The notes beneath the pieces are model-generated. The model worked only from the letters and a program-made list of their open reading frames with translations, had not been told where the DNA came from and ran no database searches. Below, in pieces: positions 1 through 8,521 of a DNA stretch of 64,000 bases. A program made the position numbers and the translations under genes. Source of the DNA: Roseicyclus mahoneyensis (GTDB lineage: Bacteria > Pseudomonadota > Alphaproteobacteria > Rhodobacterales > Rhodobacteraceae); NCBI RefSeq assembly GCF_003148775.1, contig NZ_QGGW01000001.1, forward strand, positions 806,001 to 870,000. Reading direction: 5' to 3'. How positions within the stretch are numbered: the first letter of the stretch is position 1; the number at the start of each line of letters is the position of its first letter.

Positions 1-1
1 G

Positions 2-337
2 GCCGAGCAAGCCACCATCATGGAGCAGTTCCCGGTGTCGGCCTTCGACATCCCGGCCGATACCTACTCCACCCTGACTGCCCCCGCGCGCTCGGTGGCG
101 ATGTGGAACTTCGCCATCGCCAACTGCGACCTGCCCGAGAGCTTCGTCTACGCCGTCACCGACGTGATCATGTCCGACAACGAGCGGATGGTCGGCATCC
201 ACTCGGCCGCCACCGAAACCCTGCCCGAGCATTGGGACAAGAACACTGCCCTGATGTGGCACCCCGGTGCGGCCCGCTGGTTCACCGAGAACGCCGGCGC
301 GACCATCGACCCCGCCACCATCCACGGCGCCATGTGA
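2..337 (+). CDS. TAXI-family TRAP transporter solute receptor, C-terminal part
   Basis: This is the C-terminal end of a periplasmic receptor whose start lies before the window; the reading frame is open from base 2. The roughly 111 visible residues include the segment FDIPADTYSTL and end in a helical tail (AVTDVIMSDNERMVG, then WHPGAARWF), which fits the end of TAXI receptors that deliver small organic ligands to tripartite permeases. The next gene is the matching fused membrane subunit, which supports the call. The substrate cannot be told from this fragment. Two GC-rich hairpins separate it from the permease gene. Confidence 0.85.
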   Translation, partial: AEQATIMEQFPVSAFDIPADTYSTLTAPARSVAMWNFAIANCDLPESFVYAVTDVIMSDNERMVGIHSAATETLPEHWDKNTALMWHPGAARWFTENAGATIDPATIHGAM

Positions 338-343
338 TCGCGT

Positions 344-408
344 GCGGGGCCATCCGGCCCCGCGCCTGACACGCGAAGGGGCCGCGCCGTCACACAATGG
401 CGCGGCCC
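344..408 (+). other. Two GC-rich hairpins between TRAP receptor and permease genes
   Basis: Directly after the receptor stop codon, an 8-bp perfect stem (344-351 with 356-363, loop ATCC) is followed by a 10-bp perfect stem (379-388 with 399-408, 10-base loop). Neither has a T-run, so they do not look like ordinary terminators. The likely role is to stabilise or partly terminate the receptor mRNA so that receptor is made in excess over permease; this is inference. Confidence 0.45.
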
Positions 409-454
409 GCATGACAGACAGGCCGAAATTGCCGTCCGCGGGGGACCCGACATC

Positions 455-3010
455 ATGACCGACCAGACCAGCCCGACCGATCAGGTCATCGCCGAAGGCG
501 TCGACGAAGAGCCTATCGAGGGCAACCGTCGCCTCTTTGTCGGGCGCGCCTACACCATTCTTGCGGCGCTGGCCTTTGCCTATGCGGCCTTCCACATGGC
601 GGCGCTGAACGGTCTGTCGATCAGCGGGTTGATCGCCACGCCTTGGTCGGTGCAGGCCACCATGGCTGAACGCGAGGCCCAAAGCGGGTTCGCGGACCTG
701 CGCACGGCACTGGGCCCGGCGGGCGAGGCCTTCACCGGCAACAGCATGCGCCGCCTGATGGCACTGGCCGACGAGGTCGCCCAAACCGCCAGTAACGCTG
801 ACGAAATCCGCGCGCTTGCTGCCGATATCACCACCGCACAATCCGCGGCCGCCGAGCTGCGCAGCGCCGCGCGCGAGATCCAGCGCACCTGGGCCAGCCG
901 CCTGCCCTTCTTGCCGACCCTGCCGATGGAGCCGTGGAATTTCCGCATGGTCCATATCGCGGGCGCGTTGGTCTTGGGCTTCTTGCTCTTTTCCGCCTAC
1001 AGCTTTCCGGCGAGCGCCCCGCCGGGCCCCGCACGCGAGACGCGCACCATCACCCTTGTCGCCGCAGCGCTCGCCCTGCCCGCCCTTGTCGCCGCCGTGA
1101 CCACGCTGGGCTTCATCCAGTTCATCGGCTCGGAGAATGTCATCGAGATGGGTGGCCGGGTCTTGTGGATGTCGATGCCCGCGATCCCCGAAAACTTCGC
1201 CGTCTACGACTGGGTCTATGACCGCGAGATATGGTGGTTCGGCCTGCCCCTTCTGGTCGCCACCTTTGGCGCCATCGTGACAAGCTGGTTCGAACGACGT
1301 GACCGCGCGGCCTTCACCGCGTCGGACATCGTGCTGGGGCTCTGCGCCGTCATCGTGGCCCTTTACCTCATCCCGATATACAGCACGGCAGGCCGCAATT
1401 CCGTCGGCACGCCGCAGGTGCCCATCGGCGTGGCCTTCGCCGCCACGGCGGGCACAGCGCTGATCCTAGAACTCACACGCCGCGTGGCAGGCATGGCGCT
1501 GGTGGTCATCGCGGGCATTTTCCTCCTCTACACCTTCACCGCGCATCTCTTGCCCTCGATCCTGCGGGTCGAAACGCCCTACACATGGCAGCGCTTCTTC
1601 GGCACGGTCTATTCCGATGTCGGCATCCTTGGCACGACCACCTCGGTCTCCTCGACCTACATCATCCTCTTCATCATCTTCGCGGCCTTTCTGCAGGCGT
1701 CGAAAGTGGGCGATTACTTCGTGAACTTCGCCTTCGCCTTGGCAGGCCGGTCGCGCGGCGGCCCGGCCAAGGTCGCCATCTTCGCCTCCGGCTTGATGGG
1801 CATGATCAACGGTACGTCCGCGGGCAACGTCGTGGCGACCGGCTCACTCACCATCCCGCTGATGAAAAAGGTCGGCTACCAGAAAAAGACCGCCGGCGCG
1901 ATCGAGGCCGCGGCCTCGACCGGCGGGCAGATCATGCCGCCGATCATGGGCGCGGGCGCCTTCATCATGGCCGAGGTGACGGGCATCCCCTACACCGAGA
2001 TTGCCGCCGCCGCGATCATCCCCGCGATCCTCTATTTCGCCTCGATCTACTTCATGGTCGACATGGAGGCCGCCAAACTGGGCATGCGCGGCATGCGCGA
2101 GGACGAATTGCCCAAGCTGCGCAAGCTCGCGCGGCAGATCTTCCTGTTCATCCCCATCATCATCTTGATCGTGGCGCTTTTCATGGGCTATTCAGTGATA
2201 CGGGCAGGCACGCTTGCGACCGTCGCCGCAGCCGTGGTCAGCTGGCTGACACCCTACCGGATGGGCATCCGCTCGATCATCAAGGCCTTCGAGCTGGCGG
2301 GGATCATGTCGATCCAGATCATCGCGGTCTGTGCGGCGGCGGGCATCATCGTGGGCGTCATCTCTTTGACAGGGGTCGGTGCGCGCTTCTCCAACCTGCT
2401 CTTGGACCTCGCGGGCGTCAGCCAGCTGCTCGCGCTCTTCTTCGCCATGTGCATCGCCATCCTGCTCGGCATGGGCATGCCCACGACGGCGGCCTATGCG
2501 GTGGCCGCGGCGGTCGTGGCGCCGGGCCTCGTGAACCTCGGCATCCCGCTTCTGACGGCGCATTTCTTCGTCTTCTACTTCGCCGTTGTCTCGGCCATCA
2601 CGCCCCCCGTGGCGCTGGCCAGCTATGCGGCGGCGGGCATCTCGGGCGCCAACCCGATGGAAACCTCGGTCGCCTCCTTCCGGATCGGCATCGCAGCCTT
2701 CATCGTGCCCTTCATGTTCTTCTACAACGGTGCGCTCTTGATGGACGGGACATGGTTCGAGGTCATCCGCGCCGGCATCACCGCCACCTTCGGTGTGTTT
2801 CTCCTGTCGGCGGGCGTGCAGGGCTGGTTCATGGGCGGACGCTCGGCCTGGTTCTTGCGCATCGGTCTGGTCTTTGCCGCGCTCTTCATGATCGAGGGCG
2901 GGCTTGTCACCGATCTGGTCGGCTTAGGGTTTGCGGGCGGCATCTACCTGATCCAGCGCCTGTTCAACCCCAGCGCCAACGCCAGCATCCCGGTGCGCGG
3001 CGCAGACTGA
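455..3010 (+). CDS. TRAP transporter permease, fused small and large subunits (TAXI type, 4TM/12TM)
   Basis: Inner-membrane part of a secondary TRAP importer driven by an ion gradient. At 851 residues it is a fusion of the DctQ-like and DctM-like domains, the usual architecture of TAXI systems. The first membrane segment (about residues 28-50) is followed by an Ala-rich, probably periplasmic stretch (about 65-150). Further membrane segments lead into the DctM part, which has GMINGTSAGNVVATGS and the discontinuous-helix motif GMGMPTTAAYAVAAA. It lies downstream of the receptor gene and very likely belongs to the same transcript. The ligand is unknown; related systems carry glutamate, dicarboxylates or other small acids. 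Confidence 0.93.
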   Translation: MTDQTSPTDQVIAEGVDEEPIEGNRRLFVGRAYTILAALAFAYAAFHMAALNGLSISGLIATPWSVQATMAEREAQSGFADLRTALGPAGEAFTGNSMRRLMALADEVAQTASNADEIRALAADITTAQSAAAELRSAAREIQRTWASRLPFLPTLPMEPWNFRMVHIAGALVLGFLLFSAYSFPASAPPGPARETRTITLVAAALALPALVAAVTTLGFIQFIGSENVIEMGGRVLWMSMPAIPENFAVYDWVYDREIWWFGLPLLVATFGAIVTSWFERRDRAAFTASDIVLGLCAVIVALYLIPIYSTAGRNSVGTPQVPIGVAFAATAGTALILELTRRVAGMALVVIAGIFLLYTFTAHLLPSILRVETPYTWQRFFGTVYSDVGILGTTTSVSSTYIILFIIFAAFLQASKVGDYFVNFAFALAGRSRGGPAKVAIFASGLMGMINGTSAGNVVATGSLTIPLMKKVGYQKKTAGAIEAAASTGGQIMPPIMGAGAFIMAEVTGIPYTEIAAAAIIPAILYFASIYFMVDMEAAKLGMRGMREDELPKLRKLARQIFLFIPIIILIVALFMGYSVIRAGTLATVAAAVVSWLTPYRMGIRSIIKAFELAGIMSIQIIAVCAAAGIIVGVISLTGVGARFSNLLLDLAGVSQLLALFFAMCIAILLGMGMPTTAAYAVAAAVVAPGLVNLGIPLLTAHFFVFYFAVVSAITPPVALASYAAAGISGANPMETSVASFRIGIAAFIVPFMFFYNGALLMDGTWFEVIRAGITATFGVFLLSAGVQGWFMGGRSAWFLRIGLVFAALFMIEGGLVTDLVGLGFAGGIYLIQRLFNPSANASIPVRGAD

Positions 3011-3037
3011 ACCGCAAGGGGCAGGCCCGTCCTTCCC

Positions 3038-3059
3038 CTTCATCTTTCTCCAAATATGC
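3038..3059 (-). repeat. Copy 1 of a dispersed 22-base intergenic element
   Basis: Read on the minus strand, this 22-base stretch just after the TRAP permease gene has the form GCATATTT-GG-AGAAAGATGAAG. It matches 20 of 22 bases of the element at 62452-62473 upstream of moeA and resembles a weaker one at 52848. All lie between genes. The function is unknown. Confidence 0.5.
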
Positions 3060-3095
3060 ATGGCGCACCGCTGGCCAAGCGGTGCGCCGCCTGCG

Positions 3096-4274
3096 ATGAC
3101 AAGACCCATGCAGCGGCTGTTCCAATCCCCCACTGACCCCGTTTTCGTCCAGAACCCCTACCCGTTCTACGCCCGCGCCCGGGCCGCCGGACCTCTGGTC
3201 TGGTGGGAAGACTACGCCCTGCCGATGGCCACGACCCATCGGGCGGTCAACACCTTGCTGCGCGACCGCCGCTTCGGGCGCGAGCCGATCACCCAGCCCG
3301 ACATCCCCGAGCATGTCGCGGGTTTCTACGCGGTCGAGGCCCATTCCATGCTGGAGCTGGAGCCGCCGCGCCACACCCGTCTGCGCGGCCTCGTGCTGCG
3401 CGCCTTCACATCGCGCCGCATTCAAGCGATGGCTCCCGAGATCGAAGCCCTCGCCCGCGACCTCGCCACGAAACTGCCCGTGGGCGCGTTTGACCTGCTT
3501 GATGCGTTTTGCCGCCCCATCCCGGTCATCCTCATCGCCCGGCTTCTGGGCGTGCCCGAGGCCATGGCCCCGGAGCTGCTGCGCTGGTCCAATGCCATGG
3601 TCCAGATGTATCAGGCCCGCCGCACCCGCGCCGAAGAGGTCGCGGCAAACGCCGCCGCCGAAGATTTCGCGGGCTTCCTGCGCGCCTATGTCGAGCGTCG
3701 CCGCACCGACCCGCGCGACGACCTGATCACCGCGCTCATCACCGCCGAGGAGGCGGGCGAGAAACTCAGCACGGACGAGTTGATCACCACCTGTATCTTG
3801 CTGCTCAACGCCGGTCACGAGGCGACGGTTCACAGCTTGGGCAACGGGGTGAAGGCTTGCCTGCAGACGGGCGCACGCCCCGGCGCGGGCGCCGCGACCC
3901 TCGTCGAGGAAATCCTGCGCCACGACCCGCCTTTGCACCTGTTCACGCGGACCGCCTACGAGGATGTCACGCTGTTCGGCCACGACTTCCGGCGCGGCGA
4001 TCAGGTGGGATTGCTGCTGGCCTCGGCCGGGCGGGACGCTGCGGTCTATGCCGAGGCCGAGACGTTCCGCCCCGACCGCGACGACGGCCCCGCCAACCTC
4101 GCCTTTGGTGCGGGGCTGCATTTCTGCGTCGGCGCGCCTCTTGCACGACTGGAACTGCAGATCGCGCTGACGGTGCTGTTCGAGATGCACCCGGGCCTGC
4201 GCCTTGCCGCACAACCATCCTATGCCAACATCTACCATTTCCATGGGCTCGAGCACCTGATCGTGACGCGCTGA
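3096..4274 (+). CDS. Cytochrome P450
   Basis: A soluble bacterial-type P450 of about 392 residues, a haem-thiolate monooxygenase. Visible motifs are the I-helix oxygen-binding region (LLNAGHEAT), the K-helix ExxR (EEILR) and the haem loop FGAGLHFCVG with the ligand Cys near residue 344. The length is typical. The frame is open from an ATG 36 bases upstream, but the later ATG (MTRPMQRL) fits family N-termini better; neither has a strong ribosome-binding site. No ferredoxin or ferredoxin reductase gene is adjacent, so electrons must come from a partner encoded elsewhere. It follows the TAXI transporter on the same strand; whether the two share a substrate is open. Confidence 0.93.
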   Translation: MTRPMQRLFQSPTDPVFVQNPYPFYARARAAGPLVWWEDYALPMATTHRAVNTLLRDRRFGREPITQPDIPEHVAGFYAVEAHSMLELEPPRHTRLRGLVLRAFTSRRIQAMAPEIEALARDLATKLPVGAFDLLDAFCRPIPVILIARLLGVPEAMAPELLRWSNAMVQMYQARRTRAEEVAANAAAEDFAGFLRAYVERRRTDPRDDLITALITAEEAGEKLSTDELITTCILLLNAGHEATVHSLGNGVKACLQTGARPGAGAATLVEEILRHDPPLHLFTRTAYEDVTLFGHDFRRGDQVGLLLASAGRDAAVYAEAETFRPDRDDGPANLAFGAGLHFCVGAPLARLELQIALTVLFEMHPGLRLAAQPSYANIYHFHGLEHLIVTR

Positions 4275-4340
4275 AGGCTGGACAGGCCGGCGGGCGGGCA
4301 ATAGGTTCCGACCGGGATCGCTGCAGGAAGGAACGCGCGG

Positions 4341-4799
4341 ATGCGCCTGACGCTTGCCATCGTGATCACCGCCGTGACCCTGTCGGGCTGCGTCACGGGA
4401 TCGACCTATTACGCCGAGGGCGTGGACATTGCCACCCGCGATGCCTATATCGCTGCGTGCGACAGGCAGGCGCTGACGGATTTCCCGATCCGCAATGAGA
4501 CCCGCTACACCCCGCGCCGCTATGTGCCGCCCCGGCAGATCTGCGACAGCGCCGGGGTCTGCGTCACCCAGCCGGGCTATTTCGAGGGCGGCGACCCCTA
4601 TACGGTCGATGTGAACGCGCCGTTCCGACGCACCGCCGCGCAGGGCTGCATGGGCGCGCGCGGCTACGCGCGCATTGGCCTGCCCCGCTGCGAAGAGGGC
4701 ACGCAAATCCGGCTGTCCACCGTCATGCCGCAACTGACAGGCGGCACCTGTCTCTACAGTCCAGGTCCGGGTCCTGCGCTGATCGTCAATCCGATCTGA
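4341..4799 (+). CDS. Small predicted lipoprotein, unknown function
   Basis: A 152-residue protein whose N-terminus (MRLTLAIVITAVTLSGC) is a classic lipoprotein signal with an LSGC lipobox, so it is probably membrane-anchored in the periplasm. The mature part has several further cysteines that could form disulfides. A good ribosome-binding site (AGGAAGG) precedes the ATG. It converges with ntrX, with only 6 bases between the stop codons. I do not recognise a named family. Confidence 0.75.
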   Translation: MRLTLAIVITAVTLSGCVTGSTYYAEGVDIATRDAYIAACDRQALTDFPIRNETRYTPRRYVPPRQICDSAGVCVTQPGYFEGGDPYTVDVNAPFRRTAAQGCMGARGYARIGLPRCEEGTQIRLSTVMPQLTGGTCLYSPGPGPALIVNPI

Positions 4800-4805
4800 T
4801 CGGGG

Positions 4806-6206
4806 CTAGTCGTCGTCTTCCATCTGCGCCACGCGCGCGCCCGACTTGCTGGTCGTGACCACCCCAAGCGACTTGAGCTTGCGGTGCAACGCAGAGCGCT
4901 CCATGCCGACGAAACTCGCGGTGCGGCTGATGTTGCCGCCAAAGCGGTTGATCTGCGCCATCAGGTATTGCCGCTCGAACAATTCGCGCGCCTCGCGCAG
5001 TGGCAGCGTGGTCAGCGTGGGCGACAGCGCGCCGCCCTCATCCTCGCCCAGAGCCTCGGCCTGTCCGGGCAGGTCGCGCGCCTCGATCGGGCCGGTGCCA
5101 TCGCCCAGGATCAGCACGCGCTCGATCACGTTCCTCAGCTGGCGCACGTTGCCGGGCCAACGCATGGTCTGCAAGATCGCCAAAGCATCCTCGCCCAAGG
5201 GCCGTAGCGGCAGGCCCTGATCGCGGTTGAACTCGGCGATGAAATGGCGCGCCAGTTCGGGGATGTCGTCGCGCCGGTCCTCAAGGCTCGGCACCTCGAT
5301 CGGGACAACGTTCAGCCGGTGGTACAGCTCCTCGCGGAACCGCCCCTCGGCGATCAACGCCGACAGATCGCGCGAGGTCGACGAGATGACGCGCAGATCG
5401 ACCCGCACCTTGGCCGTGCCGCCCACGCGGGTAAAGGACTGGTCCACCAGCACGCGCAGGATCTTGGATTGCGTGCCGGGCGGCATGTCGGCCACCTCGT
5501 CGAAATAGACCACGCCGCCATGGGCCTGTTCCAACAGGCCCTGTTCCACGCCACGCTCGGGGCTTTCGCGGCCGAACAGCACCTCTTCCATGTGGTCGGG
5601 CTGGACGGCGGCGGAACTGACGGTGACAAAGGGCGCGCTTGCGCGGTTGGAATGGGCGTGGATGTAGCGCGCGGACACCTCCTTGCCCGCGCCGGGCCCA
5701 CCGGTCAGCATCACCCGGCCGTTCGATTTCGTGACCTTGTCGAGCTGCCCCTTGAGGGTGCGGAAGGCGATGCCCGTGCCGATCATCTCGGCGCCCTTCA
5801 CATCTTGCCTGCGCAGCGTCGCATTTTCCCGGCGCAGCCGCGAGGTTTCCATCGCGCGCCGGATCACCACCAGCAACTGATCGATGTTGAAGGGCTTTTC
5901 GATGAAGTCATAGGCGCCCTGCTTGATCGCGGCGACCGCGATCTCGATGTTGCCATGGCCCGAGATGATGACCACCGGCACGTCGGGGTTGTCGCGCTTG
6001 ACATGGCCGAGGATGTCGATCCCGTCCATCGAGCTGTCCTTGAGCCAGATGTCGAGGATCATCAGCCCCGGCTGCGCCTTGTTCAGCTCGGCCATGCACT
6101 CGTCCGAGGTGCCCGCCATCCGCGTCGCATACCCCTCGTCTTGCAAGATGTCGCAGATCAATTCGCGGATATCGCGCTCGTCATCCACGACCAGAATGTC
6201 GCTCAT
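4806..6206 (-). CDS. ntrX: Nitrogen assimilation response regulator NtrX
   Basis: Partner regulator of the NtrY membrane sensor. The 466-residue protein has a receiver domain (acidic DDE near residues 8-10, phospho-acceptor Asp52 in MILDIW), an AAA+ domain with a modified Walker A (GGPGAGKE) and Walker B (VVYFDEVADM), and a C-terminal Fis-type helix-turn-helix. Where sigma-54 activators carry GAFTGA, this protein reads LFGRESPERGVEQGLLEQ, so the sigma-54 contact loop is missing. Regulation through another holoenzyme or by DNA binding alone is therefore likely. The start codon overlaps the ntrY stop by 4 bases, and it is the last gene of the dusB-ntrBC-ntrYX run. Confidence 0.95.
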   Translation of the reverse strand: MSDILVVDDERDIRELICDILQDEGYATRMAGTSDECMAELNKAQPGLMILDIWLKDSSMDGIDILGHVKRDNPDVPVVIISGHGNIEIAVAAIKQGAYDFIEKPFNIDQLLVVIRRAMETSRLRRENATLRRQDVKGAEMIGTGIAFRTLKGQLDKVTKSNGRVMLTGGPGAGKEVSARYIHAHSNRASAPFVTVSSAAVQPDHMEEVLFGRESPERGVEQGLLEQAHGGVVYFDEVADMPPGTQSKILRVLVDQSFTRVGGTAKVRVDLRVISSTSRDLSALIAEGRFREELYHRLNVVPIEVPSLEDRRDDIPELARHFIAEFNRDQGLPLRPLGEDALAILQTMRWPGNVRQLRNVIERVLILGDGTGPIEARDLPGQAEALGEDEGGALSPTLTTLPLREARELFERQYLMAQINRFGGNISRTASFVGMERSALHRKLKSLGVVTTSKSGARVAQMEDDD

Positions 6207-8452
6207 GCTGTCTCTCCGTTGGGCAATATCGGCAAGGTGATGCGCGCCATGGCGCCGGAGTGCGCGCCGTCCTCGAACGGCTCCGCATCCAGCAACTCCA
6301 GCGTCCCGCCGTGTTCCTCGATAATCTTCTTCACGATCGGCAGCCCCAGACCCGTGCCCTTGTCGCGGGTGGTCACATAGGGTTCGAACAGTTTCTCACG
6401 GTCGACGGGCAGGCCGATGCCATTGTCGGCGATCGTGATGATGGCCGCCCCTGCGGTTGCGGTCAGCGCGCCGCGCAACTGCGGGACATGGCCTTTCGGA
6501 GCGCCTTTTTCCTGCAGTGTTTCAATGGCTTCTCCACCGTTCTTCAACAAGTTTGTAAAGGCCTGTCCAATCATCGTCGGATCCAGTTCCGCCATCACCG
6601 GGTCCGCGGGAATGGCGAAGTCAAAGCGCACGCCAGGCTGGCCCGCGCGCTGCAGTGTCAGTGCCTCGCGAAACAGCCTGGCCAGATCCTCCACCCGGGT
6701 CTCGGGTTCGGGCATGCGGGCGAACTTGGAGAACTCGTCGACGATCCGGCGCAGGTCGTTGGTCTGGCGCACGATGATCTCGGTCAGCTCTTCAAGTTTT
6801 GCCTTGTCTTCACCCTGCAGATCCTTGGCATATCTCCGTTTTATGCGCTCCGCCGAGAGTTGGATCGGGGTCAGCGGGTTCTTGATCTCATGGGCGATCC
6901 GGCGCGCCACATCACCCCAGGCAGCCATGCGCTGCGCACTGACCAGCTGCGTCACGTCGTCGAAGGCGACCACATAGCCCTCCAGCTCGTCTTCGGCATT
7001 GCGGCGCACGGCCATGCGCACGAGCAGACTTTCCTGTTTGCCCGCGCGCGTCAGCTTGATCTCTTCCTGAACCGCCTCGGCGGTCGATTTTTGCAACCTC
7101 TCGAACAGCGCGGCAAATTCCGGCACTGCAGCCGACAGGCTGAGACCGCTGTCGCGCTGCTCGACCAGCTGCAGCAGCCGCAGCGCCGAGCGGTTCATGA
7201 AATCGACGCGGCCTGCCTCGTTCAAGCCGATCACACCCGCGGTGACCGACCCCAGGACGCTGTCGAACAGACGCCGCCGCGCCTCGGTCGCGGCGTTCTG
7301 TTCGACCAGCGTGTCGCGTTGCCCCTTGAGCTGGCGGGTCATCTGGTTGAACAGGCGGCCCAGCATGGCGATCTCGTCATCGCCGCGTTCCTCGGGCACG
7401 CGCACCGACAGATCGCCCTGCCCGACCCGCTGCGCGGCACCGGCCAGTTGTCCGACAGGGCGCGACAGGCGTTCGGCGAACCACAGGCCAAGCCAGATCG
7501 CCGCCATCACCATGATGAGCGCAAAGCCAAGATACAGAAGGCCGAATTCGAACAAGACGCGGCCCCGGTCGGCCTCGAGCTGGCGATAGAGCTGGACCGT
7601 CTGCTGCGTCTCGTCGAGCAGCGCGAGGATAGAGCCATCGACCTCGCGGCTGACGTAGAGATAGCGATCGGGAAAGGCGTTGAGACGCATCAGGGCGCGA
7701 AATTCGTTCTGCCGCCGATCCTCGATCAGCACAAGCTGACCCTCGGCCGCCTGCGCGAGGTCGGCCTCGCTGGGCAGGTCGAAGTCGAACAGGTAGCTCG
7801 ATTCGCCGCGCGCGCGGATCTCGCCGCCGCCATCGATGATGAAAGCCTCCTGCAGGCCGCGCTGGATGCGGCCCTGGCCTTGCGACAGCAACTGCCGCAG
7901 GTCGCCATCCGACAGCAAAACCGTCGCGCGACGGTTCAGGTTCAGGAAATTCGCCAGCGCCAGCGTATCCGTCGACAGGTCGTCGCGGTGTTCTTGGCTG
8001 TAGGCGACGGCGGCATCCACCGAGTTTCCCAAAGCGCGCGACACGCGGTCGGAAAACCACCCCTCAAGCCCCATGTTGACGGTGATGGTCGCAAAGACGG
8101 CGACCAGGATCGTGGGCACCAGCGCCACCACCGTGAACACGCCCGTCAGCCGCAGATGCAGCCGCGATCCGGCCGATTGCGCGCGGCGCGAGGCGACGAT
8201 ACGCGCGACCTCGCGCGCGACGAGTGCCGCCACGACGAGCACATAAACAAGATCCGCAAGGATGATCAGCCGCAGCCCCGGCGCATCGGCCATATCGGAC
8301 AGCGGCCCGAGCACGAGGAAGGTCAGAACGGCCAGAACCGGGCCCAACATCACAAGACCCAGCGTCGCCGCGCTGCGCACGCCCGGGTCTTCCTTGAACC
8401 GCCAGAAGCGGTCGATCAGGCCGCCGGCCTGCCTGTCCGCGGGTTGATCCAC
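6203..8452 (-). CDS. ntrY: Nitrogen-sensing membrane histidine kinase NtrY
   Basis: Large membrane sensor kinase of about 749 residues. N-terminal membrane segments flank a periplasmic region and are followed by a HAMP linker (GDLSVRVPEERGDDEIAML), a PAS domain, the phospho-acceptor motif HEIKNPLTPIQLSAERI and a HATPase domain (TTRDKGTGLGLPIVKKI). It phosphorylates NtrX. I chose the GTG at 8452 because a strong GGGGGAG lies 6 bases upstream; an in-frame GTG at 8506 would add 18 residues. It lies close behind ntrC and overlaps ntrX by 4 bases, so it is almost certainly cotranscribed with them. Confidence 0.93.
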   Translation of the reverse strand: MDQPADRQAGGLIDRFWRFKEDPGVRSAATLGLVMLGPVLAVLTFLVLGPLSDMADAPGLRLIILADLVYVLVVAALVAREVARIVASRRAQSAGSRLHLRLTGVFTVVALVPTILVAVFATITVNMGLEGWFSDRVSRALGNSVDAAVAYSQEHRDDLSTDTLALANFLNLNRRATVLLSDGDLRQLLSQGQGRIQRGLQEAFIIDGGGEIRARGESSYLFDFDLPSEADLAQAAEGQLVLIEDRRQNEFRALMRLNAFPDRYLYVSREVDGSILALLDETQQTVQLYRQLEADRGRVLFEFGLLYLGFALIMVMAAIWLGLWFAERLSRPVGQLAGAAQRVGQGDLSVRVPEERGDDEIAMLGRLFNQMTRQLKGQRDTLVEQNAATEARRRLFDSVLGSVTAGVIGLNEAGRVDFMNRSALRLLQLVEQRDSGLSLSAAVPEFAALFERLQKSTAEAVQEEIKLTRAGKQESLLVRMAVRRNAEDELEGYVVAFDDVTQLVSAQRMAAWGDVARRIAHEIKNPLTPIQLSAERIKRRYAKDLQGEDKAKLEELTEIIVRQTNDLRRIVDEFSKFARMPEPETRVEDLARLFREALTLQRAGQPGVRFDFAIPADPVMAELDPTMIGQAFTNLLKNGGEAIETLQEKGAPKGHVPQLRGALTATAGAAIITIADNGIGLPVDREKLFEPYVTTRDKGTGLGLPIVKKIIEEHGGTLELLDAEPFEDGAHSGAMARITLPILPNGETA

Positions 8453-8521
8453 GGGATGCTCCCCCAAGGTGACACGGCCAATTCCGGGCTGTCGCCCATC
8501 GGCCACGCGACTGTTGCGGGT

